From Morinoia aosen (taxonomy: Eukaryota > Arthropoda > Malacostraca > Amphipoda > Talitridae): a stretch of DNA of 64,000 nucleotides. Position 1 is the stretch's first letter, and every line of letters starts with the position of its first letter. This document shows positions 1-12,037 of the stretch, one piece after another. The position numbers and the translations under genes are program-made. The DNA lies in contig CM059562.1 of NCBI GenBank assembly GCA_030386875.1, positions 66,834,201 through 66,898,200 on the forward strand, given 5' to 3'. Under the pieces are notes generated by a model that worked only from the letters and a program-made list of their open reading frames with translations, had not been told where the DNA came from and ran no database searches.

Positions 1-3000
1 CATTTTTACGTTACAATTAGGTTTTTCCCCATTTCCTGCTAAATGATTTTGTAAAGTATAAATACCTAATTATTTACGAATAAAAGTGATAAAACCGGAC
101 AACTCCGGAATTAAGACCATTCTTCGGATGTCCATTTCCTGTGTGATTTTAAAGATTGCATCCAAAGCCTTCGATATTTCGGCAATATTGACGCTGGAAG
201 CGCAAGAATGTCTAGGAGCCTGGTAGAGGCAGTGCGGGCGCAGCATCGTATGGGAGCATTAACCATCGTTATGCATTCCAATATTTCATGCAGGCCGTTA
301 ATGAGTTTAGTGGTATCCATTAACCCCATATGACAAGTCCGTGGGCCGAGTTCGAGCGTGGCAGCTTAGATGATTTACGCCGAGCACAAGATGCGGCGGC
401 GGAGGTGCGCGTGACAGAGCCAGAGAAGCTCGCCGCTTGCCCGTCTCATGCTCCCCAACAACAAACGATGCTGCGCATCATGAGATTCATTTTCTGGTAA
501 TTTATGATAATGGTGACCGTGGTGAATATTTAGCAGCGCAATATGCTAATCATGATATGATGAGCAGCTGCATGTTTGTGAAATTCGTCACTACTATAAT
601 AAACATGCAGCAGCATCGTAAAATTTCCTGAAACGTTTCATCAATGCCTAAATAAATAAGAAATATCTGTACTGACCATAGTAGCCTTTTTACCAACTTT
701 GGCGAATTTTCCATTCAATTTTCAGTTTGCTTTCGGTTACACAAAAGGAACTCGAAAGATACTTTAAGAAATGCCGGACAATGAATATCTGAAAGCATTC
801 AAGAACCAAGTATGCACTTTAATCCAACATCCCCATCTTGATTTTTAAGCCTACGATTAAGTCATATTTTCCTTTTGAGCGACCAAAAAATCTGTTAATA
901 TTACCCTTCATTCATGGTAAGGAGAAAGGGAGGAAATTTTTTCTAATTAAACAACACGCTCGCCCAGCACTGCAAAGACGAAGTTTCATGGGCTTAATGG
1001 GAAGAATTTTAATTTCAGAACAGGCTTGATCATCAAACAAGCTTACCGTGGGCGCTTAGGATACTCACGCGTCTACTGGACCGGGCCGCGTGACCTCATC
1101 TGAGTGCCATGAATGCAATCTATTGATCAGTGCCCTGTGATTAGCGCTCACTCACATATTAAGCTCTGAAAAGTTCTCGCCAGTGTCGCACAGCCGCGCA
1201 ATAAACACCCTCAAATGAAGGTTTTTACTTGTGAACATAGAGAATCTTGAAAACGCTTTCTTGCCTAGAAATAAAATAAAGTTGATTAGGTTGGATAAAA
1301 CAGACTGTTGATGAGTTCGCTGGTTGCTCTTCCAGTCTTATTTAACATCTGCGACCATCGCAATGATTTCTGTTGAGGTGGATCGAATGTTATGACTATA
1401 AATCTATGTTAAACATGACTCGTTTTAATATCTAAATTTTGAATATTTGAATATATTTTATCCATTCTAAAAAACGCTCACTCGCTCATGAATTGTGCGT
1501 CCATGAGTGGTTGTTCATCACAAGATAATATTTAATTAATTATAGCTCAAGATGGAAGTTTATGAAAACTTTGAAAAGCATTACAATTTTTTCATGCGTA
1601 TTTTTCCGTGAATGAAGTGCATGTTTTGCGTGTCGAATGTGTAGCAATGAAAGAAAAAAATTATGATGAGAATAGGTATCCGCTGGCATGAAAGTCATGA
1701 TCGCGAATAGTTTATCCGAACGAAAGACTCACGAAGTCACATAACAAGAAATACAATACTATAAGGATCCACGACTGCAACGCTAACCCAGAATAAGCTT
1801 TCGGATCGTGCGTGAAAACAACTGGCAAGCGTGTAATTTGTTCCTCGGCAAGGTCCCGAAACTCCTCCACTCCGCTGGCTGTAAAAAAATAATGAAATGT
1901 CACGCTCTGAAATAAAGGAAACTCAGCTAGGATCATTTCCGAAGAATGTATCGATTGCCAATTTCGGAACGTTTTTTGCTGGTTTTGATGCGACATTGTT
2001 TTGCGACACAGCGTGTTTTTCTGGCAATCACACGGACCATTAGCGTCGCAACGTTTCATTTGGTTTCGGATGATAGAACGCCGCCTCTCAACGGGAAAAC
2101 ATCATCAAATCGCAGCCTACCCTGCGTCTCTCTTATATCCGAAAACCATGGCATCGCGATCGCCCTCCGCTATATTGAGCCTGGTAGTGCATCCATGTAG
2201 ATGGACCCATTGCGCACATTTTCTCATGGATCTTTTCCCATGAAAAGCATCGTAAACAATAATTCGCTTGCCTCCCCTTCACATACTAACAATGTGTGGG
2301 GCTTTTTGAGTCACGGATCCCATCAATCCCTTTGAAATAATGCAAGAGACGGACGTCAGATGAGAACCTTGATGACACACTCAAGCTCAGCTTTCCAATT
2401 CGGACGATTTTGCACTGTACCTGCTCTTTAGTCCTGTCCAGCGAAAAATATCCAGAAAATTGTCCAGATTTTGAGGCGCAAATTCTGAAAGAAATTTCTT
2501 TCGAAGATACAAAATGAGGCAATAAAACTCAGGATCAGCCAGACGCAAGAACGCGAACTTCCAGATTTTTCAGCAGAAAGCCTGGGAACGCCCAAAATTG
2601 CTTGGGAGTTCAGACACAAAAGTCAGTGGCCTCGGGGCATAAAACATACAGGACACACAACATGGGCTGACTTTCGCAGCAAGCACTTGGCTCACGATAC
2701 AAAGTCCCAGTGCTGCAGTCAATACTCACGGACTGACCCAAGAAAACGAATACATGCTCACATTAATTTGATCAGGAGTTTGATGCTTCTTGGGCTTGCA
2801 GTTTACGGGATCGCCAGACGCTGTGTTGTTCAATTCTAACTTAATTAATACCTTACATTTTTGCACGAGGGACGAAAAAATAACTACGGTAGCCGTAATT
2901 AAATTTTTTCAGGAAGTAAATGACGATGGGACATATTAGTTTAACTAAAAACGAACGAAAAAGGTGTCATTCTCATTCAAAGTCTTGATTCAAAACAAAA

Positions 3001-3746
3001 AATATTCACCTGCCGTAGGACCAGAGTAGTATGTGATGCTTCTTGAAAATATCTATTCAATTATATGAAGATTTCAGTTCACATTTTTCTTATCGTTCTA
3101 ATGAAACATACCCGCTCAATCGGGCGATAGCTAATTCTTCTGACATCACTCTGGCTGTGCTTTCCAGGCTTACTTCCCATGAGGCTTTAGCGTTAGTTAA
3201 CATGATGTTCCATCCTTATGGTCTTTATAATCCGTCTTCGGAAAAAGTTATGCTAGCAATTGCTGCAATAATTTAATGTTAACGCTCAAATTTACCCTGC
3301 AGTTTTAGTACTCATCAATGATAAACTCAATTCAAAATTTTCTCACATTAATCAAGTTTCTGGCATAGGTTTACTATTCCATTACCAATAATTTTAATTC
3401 TGCCCTGTTGCTGAGACGAAATATACCTTTATCGTGGTCTTGTATCTTGAAAATTAATTTTCATCTGTGGAAAATTCTCTCTGATGAAGTAAGAAGAATG
3501 CCAAAATCCTTTTAGAGTTTGTGCACAATACGTATCAGTTAACTATTGTGAACGAGCTGACCCGAGGGTAGTTGAATGGCAGCAAGGGCTCAGAGGCTCA
3601 TCGGTCCAAAAATGTCTGGAGAGCATTCGAACCTGAAGATCAAATCCAGGGTGGGCGTTACATTTTTTTCATGTTTAGGCCATGTAATGCTTATGCCATT
3701 TAAATGATCTCATATAAGTTCACATTTCAGAAAAAAAACTGAATAT
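1..3746. other. No recognised gene
   Basis: I see nothing identifiable in this AT-rich stretch. The longest open frame is 115 codons on the minus strand (1712-2059). It has no motif I know and is overlapped by open frames on the other strand. A chance origin is the simplest reading, although its middle part (about residues 45-95) has a protein-like composition. Confidence 0.6.
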
Positions 3747-3990
3747 GGAGACAATTACGAGAAGATTCTGCAAATTTCAGAGCATGCAGGAGACACGCAC
3801 AAGACAGTACTGCTTATTTCAGAACATGTAGCAGGCAGTCATGAAAAGTTGCTGCAAATTTTAGAACACGCAGGAGATATGCACAAGACGATAATGCAAG
3901 TTTCAGAGAATCAAAAGGCAATCACAAGAAGGTACTGCAAATTTTAGAGCATGCAGGAGGCAATTACGAGAAGACGCTGCAAATTTGAGA
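3747..3990 (+). repeat. 42-bp degenerate tandem repeat, about 6 copies
   Basis: Units start at 3747, 3789, 3831, 3873, 3915 and 3956. Each begins like GGAGACAATTACGAGAAG and ends like TCAGAGCATGCA. The fifth unit is 41 bp. On the plus strand the first four units stay open in one frame and read as a 14-residue repeat: GDNYEKILQISEHA, GDTHKTVLLISEHV, AGSHEKLLQILEHA, GDMHKTIMQVSENQ. The one-base loss in unit five then brings a stop. An acceptor-like TTTCAG lies just upstream (about 3725-3730). It could be an old coding repeat or a minisatellite whose period happens to be a multiple of three. I do not recognise the peptide. Confidence 0.8.
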
Positions 3991-4369
3991 CGAAGTTGAC
4001 GCAGAGGCGGTCTGCATGAGGTCTCGACGCCCGGTGTGGTATTACTAATGACGGGCGCTGCCGTCACCTATCCATCAGAACGTTTCGTTACAGGAATGAC
4101 GTCGGCGAGGAGCCGGAGTGACGTTAATGATGCCATTAGCGGCCTGCCTGAGACGTCCTGGTGCTCACTCCAGTGACGGCGGCGCCGAATGCCCGACCTC
4201 GAGCCGGATTTTCAAACAATTCACGTCGTCGTAGCGAAGCACCTGGCCGTGGATGTAATACTACGTCGACTTGGATACGCTACGTGATGTAAGTTCTTGT
4301 AAGTTGACGAGGCTACGCTACGTACAGTCTACTTAGTAGAGCTTACGCTACTCCGTACACCGGTACAAT
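3991..4369. other. CpG-rich stretch without a gene
   Basis: This is clearly richer in G, C and CpG than its surroundings. It holds several TGACGT motifs (for example near 4096 and 4119) and repeated CTACGCTACGT-like words between 4275 and 4350. No open frame of note is present. Its 3' end (4327-4392) resembles 61285-61350. Confidence 0.5.
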
Positions 4370-4392
4370 GACGTAAATTATTTGGAAACACA
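4327..4392 (+). repeat. Diverged dispersed repeat, partner at 61285-61350
   Basis: An ungapped hand alignment with 61285-61350 gives about 43 of 66 identical bases, including the block GACGTAAAT followed by TTTG in both. This is suggestive of a shared old repeat but not proven. Confidence 0.35.
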
Positions 4393-4522
4393 ATTACGTC
4401 ATCCCAAATATTTGTATGACCGAAATTATTTGGAAACCCAATTACGTCCCAAATGTTTGGATGACGGAAATTATTTGGAAACCCAATCACATCCCAAATA
4501 TTTGTATGACGGAAATTATTTG
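4370..4522 (+). repeat. 45/48-bp tandem repeat, 3.3 copies
   Basis: Units run 4370-4417 (48 bp), 4418-4462 (45 bp), 4463-4507 (45 bp) and a partial 4508-4522. The core word is AAATTATTTGGAAACCCAAT. All unit lengths are multiples of three, so one plus-strand frame stays open (GNYLETQ followed by PKYLYD). The first unit carries TGACGTAA and its inverse TTACGTCA, which resemble cAMP-response-element sites. Later units lose one or both. Confidence 0.85.
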
Positions 4523-7500
4523 AGGTCTAGCCAAATTCTGATTGTAAGCGGGGCTTGGGTTGTGCTTGGCACACCTAGTGCTATACAGAAGCTGATTTGG
4601 TCTACTGATCAAAGTTTAATTAATATTTCGGTTTCAAGTATGTTCTTGGCCGAAAAATGCAGGACTTACTTATAATTTAGCATTGCGTGCAATTTAGTCC
4701 CGGCAACTTTGTGATAACTTTGCAGCGGATAACGCTACAGTGATGAAAATAGCGCTAATTTTCAATCTGCGTGAATGATCAAAAAACTTTTTGAACTGCG
4801 AGGAACGAATAATCATGAAGCCAAAATCCTTTCCATGAAGTTCTGTGCACTGTAGGTGGTCTCGAGGGTTAATTTCATTAGAAGACTCAAATAGTCGTGA
4901 GTTCTGAAGCCCAAGCATTAGAGGAGTATTGCCAGAAACTTCACTGTTGCTCAATTCGAAGGCACTTGACGGAAACGACGCGATCTGAGCTAAGTTGTAT
5001 GGAGCATAATTGCGGCTCTTGCAGTCCCTCAGACGCGCGACCAGCTCAGTGATCCCTAAACTGGCACGACTCTTCGCTACACCAAATATCTCGATGATCA
5101 AGGAGTATAAAATTTAGTCAATAATAAAATGGTCTTAGAAAGATGTTGTAAGGAAAATATTACACGTGATTAGAACAATGAATTGCGCGATCATACTGGT
5201 CGCTGAAATTTATTGCCTGTGCAACCAGCAAGGCGTGCGACTCTTCATAATACCATGCAATGAGTGCGTGAGTTAAATTCTGTCTCATTCGACATTAATT
5301 CTCGATTTGTAAAAATTATTTCTTTTGGCATTGGTGTGTTACTTCCTGAACTGTCGAAATGAGACTTTTTTATCCAGGAAATACTGAATCTAGAGAGTAC
5401 CACCTGTAATCAAGTTTGTAAGCGTACCACCGCTATGGAACTGAAATTTTCAAGTATATTACTATAACGACAAACGAACTTCCATAGTTTTCATCTTCAC
5501 GAGGCTGACGAAATCTATCGGACTGCAGCAGGCGCACCATGATGTCACATTTTTTAGATCCCAATGAAAACAATTGTTCATAAAGGAATTTCGATTAATA
5601 AAGCTTAAATTATTCAAGAAAGTGAAATTGGTGAGCGCTCTGCGTTGATGCATAGCATTTAATAAAACTTTTGAGCATCCATTGCATCTGTAATTTTTCT
5701 AATGATTTCTCTCTTTTGACTGGACTCCCTACGAGAAAGTGGTCCTGAAAGTCTTCCAGCACACCTCACTTTCATCAAAACTTCCGTCTGATGATTTTCA
5801 AGGCGTGGTCTGCGTTTTGTTTCAGAAAATTGCATTAATTACGGGCACATAATTTGGAGAACAATTTAGCAATTTAGAAACTTCTTCCATTGTAAGTCAC
5901 AAAAAAGTTTTTCAAAGTATTTATTAAAGAAAAAGGCAATTGTTACCTGCACATTTCTCCTCGAATGCTCAATATTTGAAAAAATATATGAAGTTTTGGG
6001 GATCATATTCTGCCAAAATTGTATTCTGGGGCATGGTTCATTTAACTCTACGAGTGTATTTCAGGAGCTTTACGCACTCCTTCCTTAAAACATAATACTT
6101 TTCAAATGAGAGCGCTACTCCATGAAAACGTTTGGCTTCCTCATGTGCAGCGAATGGACGTTTTATTTCATTAGCAAAAGACTGCGGCGTTGAGAACCAC
6201 GGAAATGCTTCACTGTGCACTGGCTCCAAATTCCACCAGAAAGTTGCATGCTTCCAGTCTATTTCGGCAAAGATCTATTCGTGGAAGTTGATGAGTCGGG
6301 AGTGGAAATGAGCGAAACAAGATGGGAACCAGACAGGCATTCGTGACAGACTCACTCCCCATGAATATGCAAGCGAGGGTTTTGACGCAGAATTTGAGAC
6401 CAAGATGAACCAATCGAGAGAAATGAGGGGTCATCTTACCCGAGCTTTGCATGCGGTCTTCTTGACTCTGTAGAAAATCACCTACTTGAGCTTTTATCAC
6501 GAGTGATGGCGTGTTTCACTTCCATGGTAACAGGATCGATGAGTCTTTTAATTGAAAATTATTAGAGACTGTGAGGAACCTGAAGCTGACGCCCCAGGTT
6601 GCGGTGTCGTGTGGGGCGCCTGATGGCTATCTCAAAGGTAGAACATTTTCTATCGTGTTCAATTAATAGCGAGATCATCTTGTCAGGATTACTCAACATC
6701 AGACACGACCAAGGTTCCAACGAAAATGCTAACCTTTCCTCTAAAGAAAATCAATGCTTAAAAGATCAAGAAAATATATTCTTCGACTTATACGAACTGA
6801 AAATTTGTTTGTTTAATTATTCACTAACATGTCACTTATTTTGACAGAGAAAGTTTTCCATTCGATGTATATTTTTAAAAGTATACGCGCTCCCGTCACA
6901 TTTTGAAAAGGTTTCCATAGATCGTAAATTCAGACAACGTATTTTCGAACACCACGAGAAGGGAGGGAAAACATTCTAAAAACAAGCGTACGTGCGCTCA
7001 AAAGTTGACCATCCAATTCATCTTAGCCTTAAATTTCCTATGCATGTCCATCTTTTAAAGCTCTTTTGCAAGGCAATCTCCCCGAGGACTCGGAGTTTAT
7101 ATAGGGCCGCGTTGCGTGCACGGCGACTGTAAGTCAAGTCGGACTGAAGACTGAGTTTCCTAATTCGTTACATTTTTGGCTGAAGAGACCCGGCCAAATT
7201 ACGGCCAGTGCACAGCTTTGACTTAAGGACTACGAAATATCTGCGCAAAGGGTGACAGCTTTTATGATAGAGACCATGCAATGTAATACGGAATAAAAAT
7301 TTGTTAAAATGTTGATTTTGCAGCGCAGCAGTCTCACTTTTTCAGTGTTATATCTTTACTGCTAGAATTCTGGTACCTGAGCGGTTGTTGAAAGATCAGG
7401 AAGCAGATACGATTTTTCTATCATACTTCGGAGATTAAGTACCGGAATGCCAAAATAATTAAACCCGTTTGCTCAGTTTTTCAAGTTACTACTCAGTTTT

Positions 7501-9718
7501 TCAGTCGCTATTCCTACGTAAATTTTCAAATAAACTATCAACTTTTCACCAATCTCTTTTTCACCACTCTAGTTGTGTCTTTGTAAAGCATATGGCACTG
7601 TAATTAGAATGACCTTCACAATAGCCACAAACTATGACATGGACTGATTCATAATATTCATGAATAATCGAGGCCATATGGCATTTCATTTTCCAACAGA
7701 GAAGTGATTTGAACTACTATTTTGCACACCTTTCACTGAGTACACTGACCTTACCATGCCAGATCATAGAGGATTTTTTCTACGACGAAATTGGATAAAA
7801 AGAGGTTCTTCTGTTTTCTTGATGGCAATGTCTTGCTGTCAATCAGAAAGAACGTATAAGACATGAGCACGTGGGAGACGGATCGCTCAGGGAGATGTAA
7901 CTAAATTTCACGAGGGATTGAACTACAAATAACTCTAGGAGAGTTGAGACCCGTGAGGTAAAGAGAAAAAAGTAGCCAGGTAAGCAGTCCGCAAACCTTG
8001 TAATTTGCAATTTTAACGTTAATCCAGGTTTGAACAAATTTAATGAGACTAAAAAGCCAACTTTGTCAATGTAAAGTTTTTTCAATGTACTTTGGGGATG
8101 AAAAGTTGTGAATGATTGTCCTAAACTCTAATACGAATCGCCGCATTTGATTTGCTGATCAATAAATGAAAATGCCGTATATCTTACCGACTCTCATATG
8201 GTATTCTGAACTGGCTATAAATGAGTGTAATGAACTCTTAATATGTACGTTCGTTAATACCTGTGTTAGTGTTACTCCTTTGAACAGCTCTTCACAGGAA
8301 GTACACACAAAATACACAAGTGTAATATACAGAAGAGTACACAGCAGTAATAGATATACACACTAGTTTTTAACCATGAGTTATAGATGAATAAATATAT
8401 CATACAACTCTGACTATAATTCAATTTCCAGTGTGCTCATTCATCTAACATGAATTCTTGAATTTTATTACCTGTGGTCATTAGAAATATCTGTATTTCT
8501 GTGTAGTGAGGTACCTTCCATTAAAATATGCCAAACGCCAAGGTGAGCCGCCTTTATTCTGGAAATTTTTTATTTCTTTGTCTTCGTCCTCTAGAGATTC
8601 GTGCTCTGACATAAGGGCAAAGCATTGAACATAGAAAATTTGGGCTCATTAGAAGCCAAATGGACCAAATACGTTTAATATATTTTACGATACCATCAAC
8701 TTTTACCCTCATTATCGGCTATTCAAGCTTTTGATTAATATGAGCATAAAACTTTTGAGACCTTTGCAGTTTTCCAAAGCCATTGTTACCAACAAATAAC
8801 AGCATCAAGGATGATGCTAAAAACGAGATATTTTTAATGCATTGAGAAGGCTGTTGCTGGGAAAACGGTTCTATTATAGGCTTCGGAGTATAGTTCGTGA
8901 GGCGCTGACAGGTTTTTCTTTGAGAAAATAGTAAATTGCGAGTGTGCATCCCGGCTCAATAGAGCCAGGAAGAATTATGAACACAATAATGAAAGGTAAT
9001 GGCCAGATTGGCCAGCCCTTGGTGCCCTTTTGCCGAGATTTTACCGAAGATTGCGCTGCTTCCTGACCGCCACTTCCTACGGCTCTGTGCGCACGCAGCT
9101 CGTACGTCTTCGACTCCAAATACAAGAATAAGAGGTACTACCTCAAAATTGCTATTCAAACGACTTCAATGACTGCCCCAAGTGATCACCAAAGCTTTCT
9201 TGAAGATGACGGATGCAGTTACCTCTCGTAAAGTTAAGCTATAAATGAGTTAAGCGCAATCAAACAATTAAGGCGCGCTACGGAAAAGGAGAAAGAGAGC
9301 ATACATTGATCAGACGGAGCTTTGATGGGCTAATAGAGCTGGCTTGAGTGCAATATTTACTGCTCCCTGAATAGCCTCTGACTGTTCTACATGGTGAAGG
9401 TTAGAAACTCATTTATGCAATATCTCGGTGGATATGTTCTTTACACTTTTTTAAATGGTTCCATAGAAAAGGAAAGTAAACTGGAAATTGCGCAAATTTA
9501 TGGAAAATATTTGGGAGTTCGTAGTGGAGTCGCTTCTAATTTATAAGAGATAAATGTAATGTATAATGTTTGATTATATGAAATTTTAGTACATGCAGTT
9601 AATTCCATGTAATTTTTTTTTACATGTCCCGCTTCAACAAGTGAACTCGAATTAATTACTCTTGAGGTGCTTGCCTCCTCCGTACATCCTCACTATAATG
9701 ATTTGCCGAACATAAATA
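4523..9718. other. No recognised gene
   Basis: This is AT-rich sequence with scattered short open frames. The longest is 135 codons on the minus strand (4694-5101). It has a single GNTPLM-like word but no repeat series that would make it an ankyrin protein. I see no RNA gene or mobile-element motif here. Confidence 0.55.
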
Positions 9719-9802
9719 CAGTGTGGGGCAAAATAATGTACCACGTTGATTAAATCGAGAGATTCCCCCTTTCTAGACCACGTACAATTATGAAAATTAG
9801 AC
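9719..9802 (+). repeat. Left terminal inverted repeat of the Tc1-like element
   Basis: It pairs with 11234-11316. Shared blocks include TTAAATCG, CACGTACAATTA and GAAAATT. Identity is about three quarters by eye, with one single-base gap. Confidence 0.88.
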
Positions 9803-9940
9803 TACATGTATATAAACATGAGTATCAAAAAGTTAAAAATATATCTAAATCCTCCCAAAATTTAATAGAAAAAATATATTGGGACTTGTATAATGAGTAC
9901 GTGAGAAACATTTTAAAATACATTTCAAGATATATATACA

Positions 9941-10963
9941 TTAATACTTCATTGCATAGCCGTTATTATTAATTATGGCTTCGAAACGTTCAGAGTAGTT
10001 CACTGCGAACCTTTTAAAAGTTTCGGGTGTAACCTTTTCCCGTTCTTCATTGCAAAGTTCTTTTAATTCAGTGATGTTACTGGGACCTCTCTTCCGAATC
10101 TTCAGTTTCAATTCCCTCCACAATTTTTAGATCGGATTCTTGTCCGGAGATTGACTTGGCCATTCTAAAATGTTTATCTTCTGCATCCTCAACCATTCCT
10201 TTTTTTCGTTAACAGTGTGCTTTGGATCGTTTTCTTCTTGGAAGGCTCACCCATGTTTCAATTTTAACAAAAGAGCTGAAGTTAAGAGTGGCTCTTCCAA
10301 TATTTCATAATATTTTCTGCCATTCATGGTTCCCTCAATGATATGAAATCTATCTGCCTCTGATGAGCTAAAACATTCCCACACTATGATTGAGCCACCA
10401 CCTCCAAATTCAACAGTGGGTATGGTGTACTTTGGTTTATACTCTTCGTTTTGTTACCTCCAAACATGATTTGTGCTGTTTCTCTCAAATAATTTGGTTT
10501 TGGTTGCATTTGACCACAGTACCGAGTTTCAAAACGACGCTGGCTTATTCAAATAGTCGTAGGCATACTTCAGCCTGGCCTTGACGTGACGTTTCTGGAG
10601 AAGAGATGTCCTACGAGGGGTGCGGGAGCGAAGACCTTCACGGCGTAGTGCCCTGCTGATCGTGTGTTTGCTGGCTTCGATTCCAGATGCCCTGAGATTA
10701 TCCTTCAGTTCTTCACGAGTAGTTTGAGGCCTCTGCACTACTGTTCGGATCAATTTTCGAACAGCACTGCCGTTAATCTTTCGTGGAAGGCCAGTTCGAG
10801 GCTTGCTGAGAATCGTATTTCGGTATTTCCACTTACGTATTTTGGTTCCAACCGAGTCTAAAGGAACACTTAGTTCTGCACATGTCTTCCGATATCCCAA
10901 ACCTTCATTATAAAGTTCCACAATACATTCGCGAATGTCTTGGATGTTGTCATTTTTACCCAC
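9941..10963 (-). pseudogene. Tc1-family transposase, full length with four in-frame stops
   Basis: Tc1 transposases cut and paste their own element using an N-terminal paired DNA-binding domain and a DD34E catalytic domain. Reading from 10963, one frame covers 340 codons, the normal family length, with no frameshift. The helix-turn-helix part and a GRPR-like GLPRK linker lie in codons 1-140. Further motifs are GGGGSIIVW, NDPKHT and [11 protein letters not shown]. Stops fall at codon 145 (10529-10531), codon 170 (10454-10456), codon 239 and codon 279. The three catalytic positions, placed by family motifs, are all lost. The first Asp is Asn (codon 152, in VLWSN). The second is Glu (codon 244, in FQEEND). 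The third Glu is a stop (codon 279). Codons 244 and 279 are separated by 34 residues, as DD34E predicts. Confidence 0.93.
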
Positions 10964-11233
10964 GCTTACGACCTTTCAGAACGAGAGCCGCTGTACCAAT
11001 GACACGTTATTGGAGATGAATGCTGATGAAAGTTTGATTGTCAAATAATAAAATGTATTAGAACATTCTGAAATAATTCTGCAATAATTTTAATATATAA
11101 CATCGAGAAAAAAGTCGGCTTCTGTAACCTTTTGTTCTCGTATTTATTTTCCACGTTCCTATAATTTTTTTGTGCTAAATATTTGTCGGTTTTAGATGTA
11201 TCATTACACTTTTTATACTGTTGTTAATATAAA

Positions 11234-11316
11234 GTCCAATTTTCGTAATTGTACGTGATTTAGAAACGTGGAATCTGGCGATTTAACAACGTATTGTATT
11301 ATTTTACCCTCCCTAT
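11234..11316 (-). repeat. Right terminal inverted repeat of the Tc1-like element
   Basis: This is the reverse complement partner of 9719-9802. The last few bases (about 11311-11316) no longer match the CAGTG terminus, which suggests decay after insertion. Confidence 0.85.
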
Positions 11317-11350
11317 TTTATACACACATATATATATAATAAATATAAGA

Positions 11351-11438
11351 ACAAAAGTGGGAGGATGCAAGGTTTTTATATCATAGATACTCGTATCATT
11401 CGAATTATATAAAAAACCTGGCATCCACTCACTTTTGT
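11351..11438. repeat. 88-bp hairpin with arms of about 31 bp
   Basis: The left arm starts ACAAAAGTGGGAGGATGCA at 11351. The right arm ends in its near-complement at 11438 (TGGCATCCACTCACTTTTGT). The loop is about 26 bases. It could be a very small foldback transposon or the remnant of a larger inverted-repeat element. It sits 34 bp outside the Tc1-like element and is not part of its termini. Confidence 0.8.
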
Positions 11439-11904
11439 TTACAAAATAAAAAATCGCGGCTATGAACATTGAATTTATCGAGTAAGAAAATGCAACATAT
11501 CGCCAAAAAAAAGATTTACTGTAGAAAAATTTTAAAAACTTTTCAGGTAACTATCAATCCCCGCGCAGTTTCATGAGAAAGTAAAACCACTGGGCTTGGA
11601 CAAGGCTCCTTCCATTACAGAAGTATGCAGTGCTTATGAAAGCTAATTGTTCCTTCGTTCAGTTCGTCATCTTGGCGACAGTTTCAAAGCAGGATGAATT
11701 TTACTTTGTCGTCTGATTCTTATCATGGCTGTTGTATCATGAATACGTAGGTACGAAATAAACGATACAAATCTCATGATTCCACTGCCGTTTTGTTTTT
11801 AAAAATCCGTTCATTGCAACAAAAGTTATTAAACATTTTTTCCAGTCTCGTATTTAAAAAAACAAAACCCTGTATATTGGATATGCAGGTTGCATTCATT
11901 CATA

Positions 11905-11934
11905 CAAGGTTGTGGGTAAAAATGTATACCTTTT
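11905..11934 (+). repeat. Left terminal inverted repeat of the mariner-like element
   Basis: It begins CAAGGTTGTGGG and is followed by the block shared with the right end. Mismatches to the right terminus are at positions 3, 7, 9, 10 and 12. Confidence 0.88.
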
Positions 11935-12037
11935 ATAATTGCCATAACCTTTTTCGCAGACAGGATAGGGAAATAAAGCTTTTATTATTGGAAAGAAGAA
12001 GAGTTATTTTATTATTTTACTTTGCTGGACCTACTAT

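Larger units (their letters stand above)
9719..11316 (-). mobile_element. Tc1-like (DD34E) DNA transposon, complete but dead
   Basis: The element is about 1.6 kb, the usual Tc1 size. It has terminal inverted repeats of about 84 bp at 9719-9802 and 11234-11316. Its left end begins CAGTGTGGGGCAAAATAAT after a TA dinucleotide (9717-9718). The outermost bases of the right end have decayed, so that boundary is good to a few bases. It carries one minus-strand transposase pseudogene (9941-10963). Insertion at TA and the CAGTG start are typical of Tc1 elements. Confidence 0.92.

Noticed and set aside
3550..3665. tRNA-like B-box word (ATTCGAACC) that might mark a tRNA or SINE
   Set aside because: No matching A box at the right distance and no cloverleaf arms could be drawn.
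4694..5101. 135-codon minus-strand frame with a GNTPLM word suggesting an ankyrin repeat
   Set aside because: Only one weak word fits and no repeat series follows. A rough estimate at this base composition gives about a dozen chance frames over 100 codons in 64 kb.
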